Shown in pieces: positions 23,246 through 34,856 of a DNA stretch of 64,000 nucleotides. Under the pieces are notes generated by a model. It was not told the DNA's origin, ran no database searches, and saw only the letters and a program-made list of their open reading frames with translations. The position numbers and the translations under genes were made by a program. The first letter of the stretch is position 1; every line of letters begins with the position of its first letter. The stretch is from Primula veris. Its lineage: Eukaryota > Streptophyta > Magnoliopsida > Ericales > Primulaceae. The stretch lies in the NCBI GenBank assembly GCA_963682055.1, contig OY821741.1, positions 6,889,501-6,953,500 of the forward strand, in the 5' to 3' direction.

Positions 23246-23976
23246 TCATTTTTTGTTACTATTTATACCCCAATAAATCATACATGCATTTATGCACGCG
23301 TCGATTTTTTCAACTGGAAGTCGTAGACCATGTATAACCTTTTTTGTTTGATAAAATTTACTAGGAAATGTATTTCCCTCCGTTAAGTACTTCTTGAATA
23401 TCTCAGCAACTCTGTCGTATAACGTAGTTGACATATTAGTATCAGACTTTGCATTCATCATCTCAGACATGTCATCAAACATAGAGTATGTCGAACCTTC
23501 ATACAAAGGTTGCTCAGTTGCCCTCATCATATCATAAAATCCCTGAGCATGCGGGTTAGGGGCCTCATGCGAATAATTTGGGTAAACAAACTCAGGGCCG
23601 ACAGTTGCCGTTATCATCGTGCATGCTGAATTGACTAATTCTTGAGCATACTCCACATGTCCAATAGAATACATGTCGCTTAAATAAGGTTCACTCATAC
23701 CCATTTCGTAATCGGATTCAAACATACGCCCCGATATTTTTCCGTAATTAGGTAAATAATTTGATGATCCAGCGTAAAATTGTTGATCGCTATCAAGTGG
23801 CAACCATGATTCCCCATTATAGCAGTACATGGGCATCTAATCATATTTCTATTCATACATTTATCCTTTTTAACTGTAAAATTTATGAAATCATCTACAC
23901 CTAAGCGAAAGTGTTCCGAAAGGCCGCCATCATGCCCTATCTGTGCATACATCCATTGCTGGAGAATATTACTCAT
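23246..23976 (-). pseudogene. CACTA TNP2 transposase, frameshifted N-terminal part
   Basis: Two overlapping frames on the minus strand cover the N-terminus of a TNP2-type transposase. The first (23695-23976) carries the transposase-associated domain: WMYAQIGHDGGLSEHFRLGV, then FINFTVKKDK and the zinc-binding-like IRCPC. The second (23246-23836) carries FYDMMRATEQPLYEGSTYS, then LTEGNTFPSKFYQTKKVIHG and VEKIDACINACMIYWG, which match the start of the TNP2 domain (EGNTLPxSxYEAKKxLxxLGLxYEKIHACPNDCILY). A frameshift must lie between about 23,700 and 23,840. The catalytic RNase H-like core is missing, so the element cannot transpose by itself. Confidence 0.75.
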
Positions 23977-25083
23977 TTTATCCCTGTATAAATATGTATA
24001 ATCTTTTTAATATACTAAGTAAAGTGAGACTAATTTAATCCAATATAATATATTAATTAGTAAGATAATAATCATTGTATAATCATTTCACATTTTAACT
24101 TGCATTGTATATTGTATGCTTGCATTTATTTTAAATGCTACATGATTAAAACCAATGGTTTTATGCGTATTTCATTTATATTTCCTATTTATATTAAAGA
24201 AAAGAATTTTATTCAATGAGAATGTTGACTTTAATTTGTTTTTTATAATCGCAGTACATAGCAAAGAAGAAACATAAGTTTGTCTAACACCATCACTATT
24301 AAAAAATTATGTAATTAATGATTAGTATTTTTCAATTTTTTTATAAGTCATACGGAATATTTGAAAAAGTATGGAAATATACAATGATTAGCATTCAACA
24401 CCGTTAAATTTGTTGTATTAACTATCATAATAAATGGTATAAACCGGTAACAGTCTCCTTTTGGAAATAAACTCATCCAATAATATGAATAGTAGGAATT
24501 TGTATTCCTAAATTTAGAACAAAATTTGTCAAGTATTTAAGCAATATTTAATTATGGAAGGAGACAATCACATTAATAGGTAGATGGATAAGCATTTGTT
24601 GTAAAACACAATTAAAATAAATTATGATTAGAAACTTACCTTATTTTATTGAGATAGGGAGATATGGACGTAAATTTTTGAGATTGAGAGAGATTGTTTG
24701 TAATAAATGTGTGGATGTGAAATAATAAAAAATCTTTACTATTTATACAATTAAAATAGTTATGCAATAGCGATTAAATAGCTACGAAACTTGTGTACCT
24801 AGACGAGCCTAGCTCAAGTTAGCTAAATTAATTTAAATATTTTGTTTTTAAAAATAATATGGAGAGATAATAGGTACGGAATAGCCTGAGAATTATGTAT
24901 TATTTTCACCACCCACGGTCAACTCAATTATTTCCGTTGTTAATCCGTCACAAATTTGTATTAAAATTTAACAGAACAAAATCCATCGGAAATCTATAGT
25001 AACTCCATCATTATATCGTGTGACGGAATTTCCGTAACGAATTTCCGCCACCTTTTTTACTTCTTGTGTTTGTTTTTGCAGTG

Positions 25084-25875
25084 ACTTATAAAGTACATTT
25101 ATCTACTAATGAATGATTCTTCCATTTTTTTGCAAGGGACTGACTACATGCAAATTAACTAACCTTTTTTTTCCCACGTAAATGTAGTATTTTCCATACA
25201 AGAAAAATACCTTCTTTGTTGAGAACAATTTGACAACCTTATCAAAATTTGAGTAGATCTAACAGAGACAACTTGTGCTGCGATATTATTGCATGTAATC
25301 ATTATACCCAGTCAAACTAAACAAACTATATTACTTTTTTATATATATAAATTTGTGGGTAAATTGGCAATTTCATTAATAAATAATGATCCTCACGAAC
25401 TTATAACAACTTAGAATAAAAGAAAACTTGAAATGAAAAACTTAGTGCTAAGAAAAAAAAATTACTATATTAAACAAACTATAATAAACAAACGATATTG
25501 CATGCAAAATTAACCTTCTTACAAACATAGTCCATCTAAACCAAAGGCCTGGTTATCCCTTTTTTTGTAATTTACATATTGAGGTTATGATTTGGAATAT
25601 TATGAGTACACTAAAAGCATCTAAACAAGCCTCTTTACTGTACTCACTCAATGTAGGGAAAATGTGAATTTTTTATTTTATTTTATCAGGTTCCACCTTA
25701 ATTATTTAAAACTAAATCATCATAAAGGGAAAAAATTGCATTTGCAGAATATGGTTCACACACAAATCAGATATATTTTTAAAGTTTTCGCGAACTAGGT
25801 ATTCTTTTAAATGGATCCCTCTATGGTGATCTTTGTTCTCCTGTATATTTATTGATTGTCAATACTGTTTTATAG
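25084..25875. other. Intergenic part of copy beta
   Basis: Aligns with about 4850-5630 of copy alpha. AT-rich, no gene seen. Confidence 0.6.
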
Positions 25876-26372
25876 GTGTATCGATCAAAAGCGAGCAAGT
25901 GCATACAAACTTCCTACAGATAGCGAAGATGATGATTTTACAACAGAAATTGAAGTTGGTTAGTACTAAACCTTTGTACGTATCTTTGGATTATCAGCTT
26001 AGAAGCCTAGTTTTTCTTGTTTTCTTGCCTGAAAAACTAGAAAGCATTTTTTTCAACATCGAAATCTCTTGGCTTAATTGGTTGAAAGCTATCAGTGAAA
26101 TCCTTAGTTTAGTACTAATTAAGTAATTATGCTTGATGTTTTATACAGAAAAGAAAGGAACATGTGAGAGGAATACAAAACGTCCCAGACTTGTCCCACC
26201 AAGCAGTCTTGAGAAAAAGATTAGCAAATGACTCATCGGTGAAGTCTCCTATACGTCCCCATAGTAGCAACTCATCACAAATTCCGATGGATTCCAACCA
26301 TCGGAATTTGTTTCTCATTTTAAAAGTTTCAAAAATCTCTTTGATGGCAAGACTAATGAGTTGGAACAACAG
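25876..26372 (+). pseudogene. Two unidentified exons, copy 2
   Basis: Equivalent of 5631-6143 with the same acceptor and donor sites. Twelve bases (four codons) are missing from the first exon, so the frame reads CIDQKRASAYKLPTDSEDDD and stays open into the second exon. Family not recognised. Confidence 0.4.
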
Positions 26373-26469
26373 GTACAGAAATCTTATTTCAAACTGTGTT
26401 GTAGTCAGAAATCTTACTTGTACCACGGCCTCATCAAGAGCATGGATCGAATTGTAGTATGTTAAAAAG

Positions 26470-26754
26470 TGGGGTTGTGTTCGGTCCGGTTCGGTTCGCT
26501 TTTTAGCAAAACCGAAACCAAGCAGATTTTTTGGTTCGGTTTTCGGTCTTTTTATTTTTTGGACCGAACCGAATCGGTTTGTTTTGGTCCGGTTTCGGTC
26601 TTTAGATTTTTTTCGGTTTTTCGGTCTTTTTCAGTTTTTTGATTTTTTTCGGTCCGGTTTTATTGTAAACCGAAACAGACTTGAATTTTTTTCCGTTTTT
26701 TGGTTTCGGTCTTTTTCGGTTCGGTTCGGTTTTTCGGGTTTTCGCCCACCCCTA
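26470..26754. mobile_element. hAT-like MITE rich in GGTTCGG repeats
   Basis: A 285-bp element starts TGGGGTTGTG and ends CCCACCCCTA, flanked by the exact 8-bp duplication TTAAAAAG (26462-26469 and 26755-26762). The interior is made of TTCGGTT/AACCGAA motifs that can fold on themselves. Copy alpha at 6231-6241 has the single unoccupied TTAAAAAG. Eight-base duplications and the TGGGG/CCCCTA ends fit the hAT superfamily. Confidence 0.8.
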
Positions 26755-26930
26755 TTAAAAAGTATACAGTAATGCTATAGAACCAGACTGACTCAACCAG
26801 ACTGATTACCATACAGTCTTTTATGTAATTTTTAAAATTCTTTTGACATCCAACCAAAACAAAAATAAAACCCCAAATATAATATTTATGGAACCCTAGT
26901 TGAGACTATCTTAAACTTAAATATTAATTA

Positions 26931-27155
26931 TGTTGTGTGACATATTAGCTCGTTATAGATATATATAGAGATATGTATAGATATAGAGAGATGTATGAGA
27001 GACAACAATAAGGGAGACTTTATTAATCAGAATGTATATGAATAAATCTCAAATAGAAGACCCCTAACCCTCTTTATATAGATAGAGGGGTAGGGTTACA
27101 AGCCCACTTGGGCCCATAAAGTACAAGCCCAATAGTCCAATAATATCTTACAACA
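26931..27155 (-). repeat. 3' LTR of the Copia element
   Basis: 225 bp, TG...CA ends. The inner border is followed by the polypurine tract (CTCCCCCTTTG on the + strand). Confidence 0.9.
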
Positions 27156-30100
27156 CTCCCCCTTTGGACGTCTTGAATTCTTCGTCTCCATGCAGTCGAT
27201 CTGAGTCGAGTTCATTCGCAGTGCTAAACACATAAAAACCTTAGGGCCGGAAAACCCAGTGTGGGACAAAACCGGTACCTAGGAGAAACTGTGTAGCCGA
27301 ATGATATAGGCCGAAATATCATGTAAGTAACTAACCACAAAACAGTGTGCCTCATCAAAACATTGACAGAGCAAACCCAATGGGAAAATCTCTGATCGAA
27401 GGAAAAAGAGTGCAACAGTGGTAGTAGTATGGGATCAACCACAAAACAGGTGCCTCATTAAAACCTTGCTAGAGTAAAACCAGTGGGAAAAACCTCTAGT
27501 CGAAGGACAAAAGAGTACAGAGTGGTAAGAAGTATACAACAGGATACTCCCCCTAATTTCGGCAATCTTAAGTGAGATATAATGGGAACGTGTCTCGCTA
27601 AAAATTTTGCCAAGGAAAACCCAGTGGGAAAAAACCTTGGTCTAATGACAAAAAGAGTACACGAGGATGCGACTGGATGCTCCCCCTCACTTGCACACGA
27701 CAGGGTGCGAAGATTTCGACTAAGTAGTAATTAGTGCAATAAGCATTCACCTGGATGCTCCCCCTCACTTGCACACGACTGGGTGCAAAGATTTCATATT
27801 TCAAGAAAGAGTACGAGCATTCGACTGGATGCCTCATTTACTTACATACGACTGGATGCAAAAAAATCTAACGTGGAATAGAACGAGCATTCAACTGGAT
27901 GCTCTTAAACTTCATTTGTGAAGATTAATTTCGGCGAGAAATGCTAATTAGCATAATGTAGTCATGTCTCTCTTGATCAATAACAACAAGTTGTCTTCTA
28001 TGACAAGTGTTTTATCTGGATCGTGAGACAGAACATATGTAATTCAAATATGACTAATACTAGCTCGAAGCCATATACACTCTCTAGTCATCTCATAGAG
28101 CACGAATAGATCAGAGTGATTCACTTGGAGTCATTCGAAGACCTCCAAGATGTCGCCTTATTCCTAATGGTAAAGACATACCATGTTAGGAATATCCCTT
28201 ATGCGGGTCTGATAAGTAACCGGCATCGGTATAACCGAAAAAGGATTGCGTTAATTCGAGTACCGAAGGGGGTAGGTACACTCGATGACGCAAATGGGAT
28301 AAACTAGCCCACTTCCAAAATTACCATAAGGTAAGGGAATGTGTCTTTAGTGCCATTTCGATGGCAGCGTGTTAGCGCGATGTTGTGTCGAGCTATACCA
28401 TTCACAACAGACGAGATGTTCGTCCTAGCACATTAGACCAAGTACAATGATGCGCTTATTGTACTTAGATATGAACATTATGGTTCAATATCTCTTCATC
28501 GTCTCATCAGGGACGGACTGGGTCTATATCAATGTCTAGTGATCGAACGATCATGGGAGAATCTGACGACTTAGCGTCATGATGACTAAAACGTCATAAC
28601 ACCTTCTGGGTGTAGTCTGAATCATGGACTTAGATTCAATCTTTACGGGACTCAATCATCAGGTTGAGTCACTACCGTATCTTCCCAAGATCCTTCATCT
28701 CGAAGGCAAATCCAGAAATGGATCGCGTAATAAAACACGCAAGGGCATAATACTTGTTCAAGTATCCCAAGCACATCAAGTACTCACTTAGGCGGTATAC
28801 CACATCCGCTCGGATTATATTAATCCATATAGTGAACGTCTCAGTCAATTGAGATCGTGTTCCGTGGTCAGAAACTACTTGATTTAAGCACATGAAGTCA
28901 CACAGGGACCTTCATCTATATCTCTTTGTCTAAATCCCCATAGAGATAAAACCGTGACCACATTCATGGCTGCATACTCAGTTTTTTGGAAGCTACTAAA
29001 CTGGTAAAGTAGGGGACTGTTATAATGTCCATTACGAGGAAATCAACCATCTCGTAATCAATTCCAAGGTGTGAGAGAAGCCTTGCGCTACTAGGCGAGC
29101 ATTCTACAATCTCATTATTCTCATCACTTTTCCTTACGAATAACCAAATAAACGAACTCGTTTAACATTGGTGGTGTTGGAACTACAGGTCCGAACACAC
29201 TTTCGCTAAGGAGTCTACTTGGATTGCAAGTTTCCATTAGTCCAGTCTATTCAACGTTGACTTCAGGCAACGGTACATGGTTCTCTGTCATAATTTGTTC
29301 ATATTATCAGTCTTCACTGAATATATGAACAAGTAATCAATGACAGTCTCGTTTCGCTTCAATATCGTCTAAGATATCATGATCGACAGATATTTCGAGA
29401 TTCTTAGGATGAGGAGGGAATCACACATCTCCTTGATCCTTTATAATCTCGTGCGACAAACGAGTTTCAGTTCACCACCTCTGGGGCTGAACGAATTAAG
29501 AACCGATCAACTTCCTCATATCTTAGGAAGGATGACAGACTGACGGCCGACGGCAGCGTCCTTTGCTTGGCGGGTTCGGCCAAAGCAACGTGTTACGACA
29601 GGAACACGGCATCCGACAGGGACGTCTATCCTTGCAAGCATTTTGCAGCAGGTATAAATGATCTCGTGACATCTCATAAAGTCATTAAATGCGTCTGGCA
29701 TTTAGTTAGACTTGAGGGAGTCTATGCACTTACTTATCACTAAGTGCAGTTTTGGGGATCAAGCTAAGACTGAGTGGGTTATGCCACGTTACTTCACATC
29801 GTTTCTTATCAACGGTAACGTGCAAATCTCCCCCTAACGACGGGGAGAACAGTCTTAGCGATGTCACTTTCGCATATCATGCGGTAAAGAGATCGCTTGC
29901 CAAGGTTACTCTATCAAATGATAGGTATGGGATTCATAATCGACTTATGTCCCCTTCAGAGGTCCATATTTTGAACGCTATAGCGGCTCAATCAAAATAT
30001 TAATTAAGCACTCCAAACACGCGTTAATATGAGACTTCTGGCTCATAACCAGTAACCAGCTGGTACGCATATGGTGTTTGAGTGTCTATGGGCCTCATGA

Positions 30101-33100
30101 CGGACCAATGCAGCAAAATAACATACCCCACACGGAAATATAAATCTTGGTGCGCAAGATCAAGAAATGCGTGCAATCATTTGCAGTCACATCATCAAAC
30201 TTTCCGTGAGTCCATTTGAGTCTGAACATAATCGACAGGATGTTCAATTTGAATTTCCAAACTCAAGTAATTCAAATCGAAATTTCGATTTTTTTTACTC
30301 TTCGGAATTATCAAGTCAACTAGACTTTTCAGGATAATCCGGATCATGAGCCATCAATTTAATGATAGGGCTAGAAGTTTAGGAAATGCTGCATTTCTGT
30401 GGACAACAATAATCATGTGACCTTATTGTCGATGCATCAACCATAACCATTTATATTTATGGTCCGTCTTATGGTTGGATAAGTCCACAATAACTCCTTC
30501 AATTCTTTACAAGAATTCTACGAGTTCTTTTCATGATCTTTACACATACTAGTCTTTCAAAGTGAGCATTAGTGGCATGAATTTCGGATTAATCACGAAA
30601 TATATTTTCAGAGAGAATCCAAATAAGATGCGATTATAAATCAAGCTATCGTCTTTTGACCCGGGAATATCTCATCCGGTCAATGCCACAATATCAAAAT
30701 GCTCTTATCAATCGACGACAGGCGAATGATAGTACAGACAATCATGTCTTAGCATTTAAATCATTTATCATTTCGACGACAGGCGAAATGATAAGCTAAC
30801 TTTAAATGCTTTAAAGAATGTGGTAGCAACCACTTGAAAAACATTTCAACTCCTCTAAAATACGCTTTTGGTCGTATTGAATGGAGGCTATGTAAAGAAA
30901 TTTTAATTCGTTTCATGAGCTATTACCAGATAACACTGGTTTTCTCGAATATTTTATAACTCAACAAGGTACGGCAGGACCTACATGAGTATAAGACCTC
31001 ATATTTGACAAATCAATTTGGTTTTACCAAAGATTTCGATTTGGAACGATAGGTCCAGAATTGTTGTCACTGAGTACTCTTTTAGGCAAATAGTTGGTGA
31101 AATTATGTGGTACACTGTTACCCACTATTTCCAAAAAAATCAACTACCCCACAAGTATTGCCTAAAATTTCATAATTTAAAGTTTGGTCACATTTGTCAA
31201 AGAAATTTGCTCAAAACACTTTAAATTATTTCGAGAAATTTCGTAAACAGGCAAACCATAATCCAAAAGTATGGTCCAAATGGAAAAATAATAATCCAAA
31301 TGGAAAACATAATCCAAATGAGCGAAAAAATGGCTCAATGATTTATCAAAATCAATAAAGAAAGGTATCAAACTCATTTGAGCCACAAAATCGGGGGTCT
31401 CAAAAGTTTCCTTTCAGTTAGCTTTAACCACATTAGCATCGGTTTTTTCACCTTTATAATAGTTTTGAACTATTTAATGAGTAACCGTGCATGACCTTTG
31501 TCTTTATAGCATAGAGTTGCCTCCTTGAGCATTATCTCTTGCTTTGTGACAACGGGCCATATTGTTCCTTTCAATTACTGTCTTGGAGCCACATGTTTTC
31601 GATTTTGACGATTGTCTAAAATCTCGCTTGGCTAGGCGATTCATCGGGATCGCAACAGTTCGAGGCAAGTAACACTTGTCTCGGTTCTCGATTCGTGGAA
31701 AAAAAAAATGTACACGAAGAGCATTAATATCAGGCAAACAATTCGCCATTGACCCAATAGGATTAAAATTACTCACCGGGGTAATTTTATTATCCAATAA
31801 CAGATGGGTGATAAAGGAACATGGTGAATATAAATTCACGATACTGCTTATGGAATACAATTTCCAAGCTAGTATTTTGGTGAAGGATTGCTCCAATATG
31901 TCAATTTCAGACATTTGTTCACCATAGACGTCATCACGTCTCAAATGTGGCGGCGGAATAAAATCAACGCCGTAGCATTCATCCCGATGGTAACAACAAA
32001 CTCGTGTTTTACTCATCAAAGATGGCATCCAAAAAAAATTGGGCATCACATTTTCACACATCAGGGTGACTAACATGTGGTGACAAATTAAAATCAACGT
32101 TTAAACAGTCATTTCGCAAGTATGTTTTACGAATTTTCTCATCATATATGGCATCCAACATGTGTTGGGAGTTCTGGATTATTTATCATATAAAACGACT
32201 GGTTTATATGTTTATGGTTTGCACAAGCACAAACTTTATTTCGAAACGACAGGTTCGAAAATAGTTTTGCTTTTAATGTGAATTGGTTCTCATTGATCGA
32301 ACGACGGATCGATACTGAGATACCAATTCGGCGAAACATACATCACTATATAAACACACTCGGGGAAATTATTATTTAGTCAACTCATTTCGGTAGCTCT
32401 ACTTGAAAAACGACCAGGAAAGACGGTGAGGGTGGAGGGCACGAATGCCACTTAAAACCTGACCTCATTAGGATATCGACTTCCGCCTATATCTTTCCTA
32501 GACATCGTATCCAAATAGGTGAGCCTATTTAGGGAAGGTTCATAATTTTTCCAACTTAAATGTGAAAATATATGATTTCGCAAATTACCATATTTTACAC
32601 AAGTGTACATGGCAGTAAATAAATATATAGATCGTACCTGCTTGCATGATTAAATAATATAGCAGTAGCATGATATTACATATTAGCACAATCTAAATTT
32701 ACCAATTTACACTAAGCAAGATATTACTCAATATTTATTTATTCTATTGCTATATGTGTAAGTTGTATACATGGTAACTAAATCATTCATGTACCTAATA
32801 TATTTTATTTACCAATTTACAATATATACGCAAGTTACATACATGATAATTCACAAGATTCATTATATCATGAAAAAAATCAAATATTAACTTATGGTAA
32901 TTGACTAATTACATCACATCAGGGAAGTAATCAAAAATTAATTCACGGGGAGGTCGTATACATACGGCATATTAGTGCTAATTCAAGTTTCACTGTCTTT
33001 AGCTAAGAAGTATTGAACTGCATACAATTTACATGTTTGTCACAAGTTAAAACCACAGTTCTAATTAAGCTGTAACAAGGTGTAACCCATAAGTTTTGTC

Positions 33101-33348
33101 ATCATGCTGTATCAATTCTAATCACAATAAATTAAATTATTTAGGCTAGCATGAAACAGTACACGATCATAGCTATAAATAAATAAATTATGTACCGTAC
33201 TCCCGGTATGTTTGGGAAAGTCGATATAGTAATAATCCAATTAAACCCGGATAAACCTCAATGTTTATATTGTATATACCATATTCATAATTTTTAGTCC
33301 AATCTCCAAGCGTATACTCTAATCTCCGTGAGTAAAGTGCTGATAACG
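27156..33348 (-). other. Internal region of the Copia element, coding capacity lost
   Basis: About 6.2 kb. The 3' part (27.2-27.9 kb) is a series of imperfect repeated modules with CAGTGGGAAAAACC and CTCCCCCTCACTTGCACACG. Pol relics are at 28.67 and 29.6 kb. The open stretch on the minus strand at 31504-32097 may derive from gag but has no certain zinc knuckle. Open frames on the + strand here are antisense chance frames. Confidence 0.7.
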
Positions 33349-33573
33349 TGTTGTGTGACATATTAGCTTGTTATAGATATATATGGAGATATGTATAGAT
33401 ATAGAGAGAGGTATGAGAGACAACAATAAGGGAGACTTTATTAATCAGAATGTATATGAATAAATCTCAAATAGAAGACCCCTAACCCTCTTTATATAGA
33501 TAGAGGGGTAGGGTTACAAGCCCACTTGGGCCCATAAAGTACAAGCCCAATAGTCCAATAATATCTTACAACA
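33349..33573 (-). repeat. 5' LTR of the Copia element
   Basis: 225 bp; differs from the other LTR at three bases near its U5 end. It is the transcription start LTR for the minus-strand element. Confidence 0.9.
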
Positions 33574-34565
33574 AATTAAAAATATTTAAAATTTTAATGA
33601 TTTTAATATATTTTATTTGACGATTCAACAAAATAAAAACTCAAATATAATATTATAGAACCCTATTTGAGACTACCCTAAACTTAAATATTAATTAAAA
33701 ATATTTAAAATTTTAATTATTTTAATATATTTTATTTGACGATTTAACAAAATAAAAACTCAAATATAATATTATAGAACCTTATTTGAGACTATCCTAA
33801 ACTTAAATATTAATTAAAAATATTAAATATATGGCCGAATAGCAGACTCTTAAATTTCGTGGTGAAAATGAAATTCTAAATTTACATTAAGGACTAGTGT
33901 GTTGAGAGTCTGACCGAGTCTATATGGCTCATTAGCATTATTCAAAAGTATATGCATTTAGAAAATCTGCATTTCAAATAATCGAAAGAAAATCTGTAAA
34001 CTTGACATGTATTTTAGAAAAATCTACTATAAATTAAGAATTGTGTTATAAATAATCTGTAATATATATACAAGTTCCTTTCTTTGCTTATTTTGTAAAG
34101 TTGAGTAAGGCCCCGACTGTGAAATCCAATATGGGGATGTTGTCTATTTTTAGAAGGAAAAAAAAAAATCATAATTGCAAAGGATAAGAAAACTTCTTGC
34201 ATTTACCAAATTAACTTTTTTGAGTTATAACATCGGGTTTTAATAAAATTGCACTTACACAGTTCACTAAGGATCATTAATAAATCAATGTTGTATCAAA
34301 GTTATTCAAAATAACTTAGTATTAATAGCTTGTGTCAAAATGTCACTAATTGTATCATCACCTATAAAATTAATTAACAGTTGGAAATAGTACTATGATT
34401 GGTTTAAAATCAGATTAAATGTACTAATTAATTATTTTCACTATTTAGTAGCACTAAACAAGAATCACATATACGGATTGGGATCCCGTTTTACTACTTA
34501 GAATTATTTTTGCCATATTTTTCTCCTAATCCTTCTAGTTCATGTTAAATTTAGCTATCTTTAGC

Positions 34566-34856
34566 TGTAACGACCCGATCATACGGACCGAACCGCCACA
34601 CTCGTATCAACAATATTGTCCGCTTTGGCACAACTTCACAGGAGGGTCACCCATCCTGATACTACTCCAAGTTAAGCACGCTTAACTGTGGAGTTCCGTC
34701 CCCGCTATTGTGCCGCACGGCTTTAAAATGCCTTGTTAATAGGAAATGGATCTTTAAGCTTATATACCACACGAGTACTCTCATATTTGGGTGATGTGGG
34801 ACTGACGCACAACACCGCACCACAGAATTTCCTTCCTGGAAATCTGGATCGTCACA
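34566..34856 (-). mobile_element. Cassandra-type solo LTR carrying 5S rRNA-like sequence
   Basis: A 291-bp insertion TGTAACGACCCG...GATCGTCACA is flanked by the 5-bp duplication TTAGC (34561-34565, 34857-34861). Copy alpha has the empty site (TTTAGCCCTC near 6860). On the minus strand it contains about 80 bases similar to plant 5S rRNA, with GGAACTCCACAGTTAAGCGT and AGTAGTATCAGGATGGGTGA, which are the internal RNA polymerase III promoter region. A TATATAA lies upstream on that strand. LTRs with 5S sequence are the mark of Cassandra TRIM elements. Confidence 0.85.
34631..34716 (-). other. 5S rRNA-derived promoter segment inside the Cassandra LTR
   Basis: Covers the A box, intermediate element and C box of 5S rDNA with several mismatches. 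It is not a 5S gene: the first 30 or so bases of 5S rRNA are not recognisable. Confidence 0.7.

Larger units (their letters stand above)
19755..25083 (-). mobile_element. Decayed CACTA (En/Spm) DNA transposon
   Basis: Inserted in copy beta. It contains remnants of both En/Spm proteins on the minus strand: TNP2 (23246-23976) and a Transposase_24/TNPA-like protein (20510-23069). The right end reads, on the minus strand, CACTGCAAAAACAAACACAAG followed by subterminal GGCGGAAATTCGTTACGGAA, as expected of a CACTA-type terminus. The left end starts abruptly with TTTGCTATGGAAATC and has no matching CACTG, so it is truncated. Repeated TTCCGTAG/ACGGAATT motifs lie near both ends. Confidence 0.75.
26931..33573 (-). 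mobile_element. Complete but non-coding Copia-type LTR retrotransposon
   Basis: Two 225-bp LTRs (26931-27155 and 33349-33573; TGTTGTGTGACA...TTACAACA) differ at only three positions, and the exact 5-bp duplication AATTA flanks the element. Transcription runs on the minus strand: the primer-binding stretch CGTTATCAGCAC abuts the right LTR and the polypurine tract CAAAGGGGGAG abuts the left LTR. The 6.2 kb interior has no long frame. Only relics remain, such as AFEMKDLGKIR then stop (about 28672-28707, Copia reverse transcriptase) and CCKMLARIDVPVG (about 29610-29650). It must have been moved by another element's proteins. Confidence 0.9.
26766..33943. mobile_element. MITE interrupted by the Copia element
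   Basis: The two outer parts (26766-26930 and 33574-33943, together about 535 bp) are separated by the Copia element. The left end has TAATGCTATAGAACCAGACT and the right end the inverted TAATGCTAATGAGCC with AGACTCGGTC. Flanking AAAAGTAT at both sides is a likely 8-bp target duplication. The site is empty in copy alpha. Confidence 0.55.

Noticed and set aside
29752..30003. 83-codon plus-strand frame
   Set aside because: Lies antisense within the Copia pol relic and has no homology.
31504..32097. 197-codon minus-strand frame inside the Copia element as a gag gene
   Set aside because: No convincing zinc knuckle (CxxCxxxGHxxxxC) or gag core; it may be derived from gag but cannot be called a gene.
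34631..34716. A 5S rRNA gene
   Set aside because: Only the internal promoter part is similar, it has several mismatches, and it sits within an LTR bordered by TG..CA and a target duplication.
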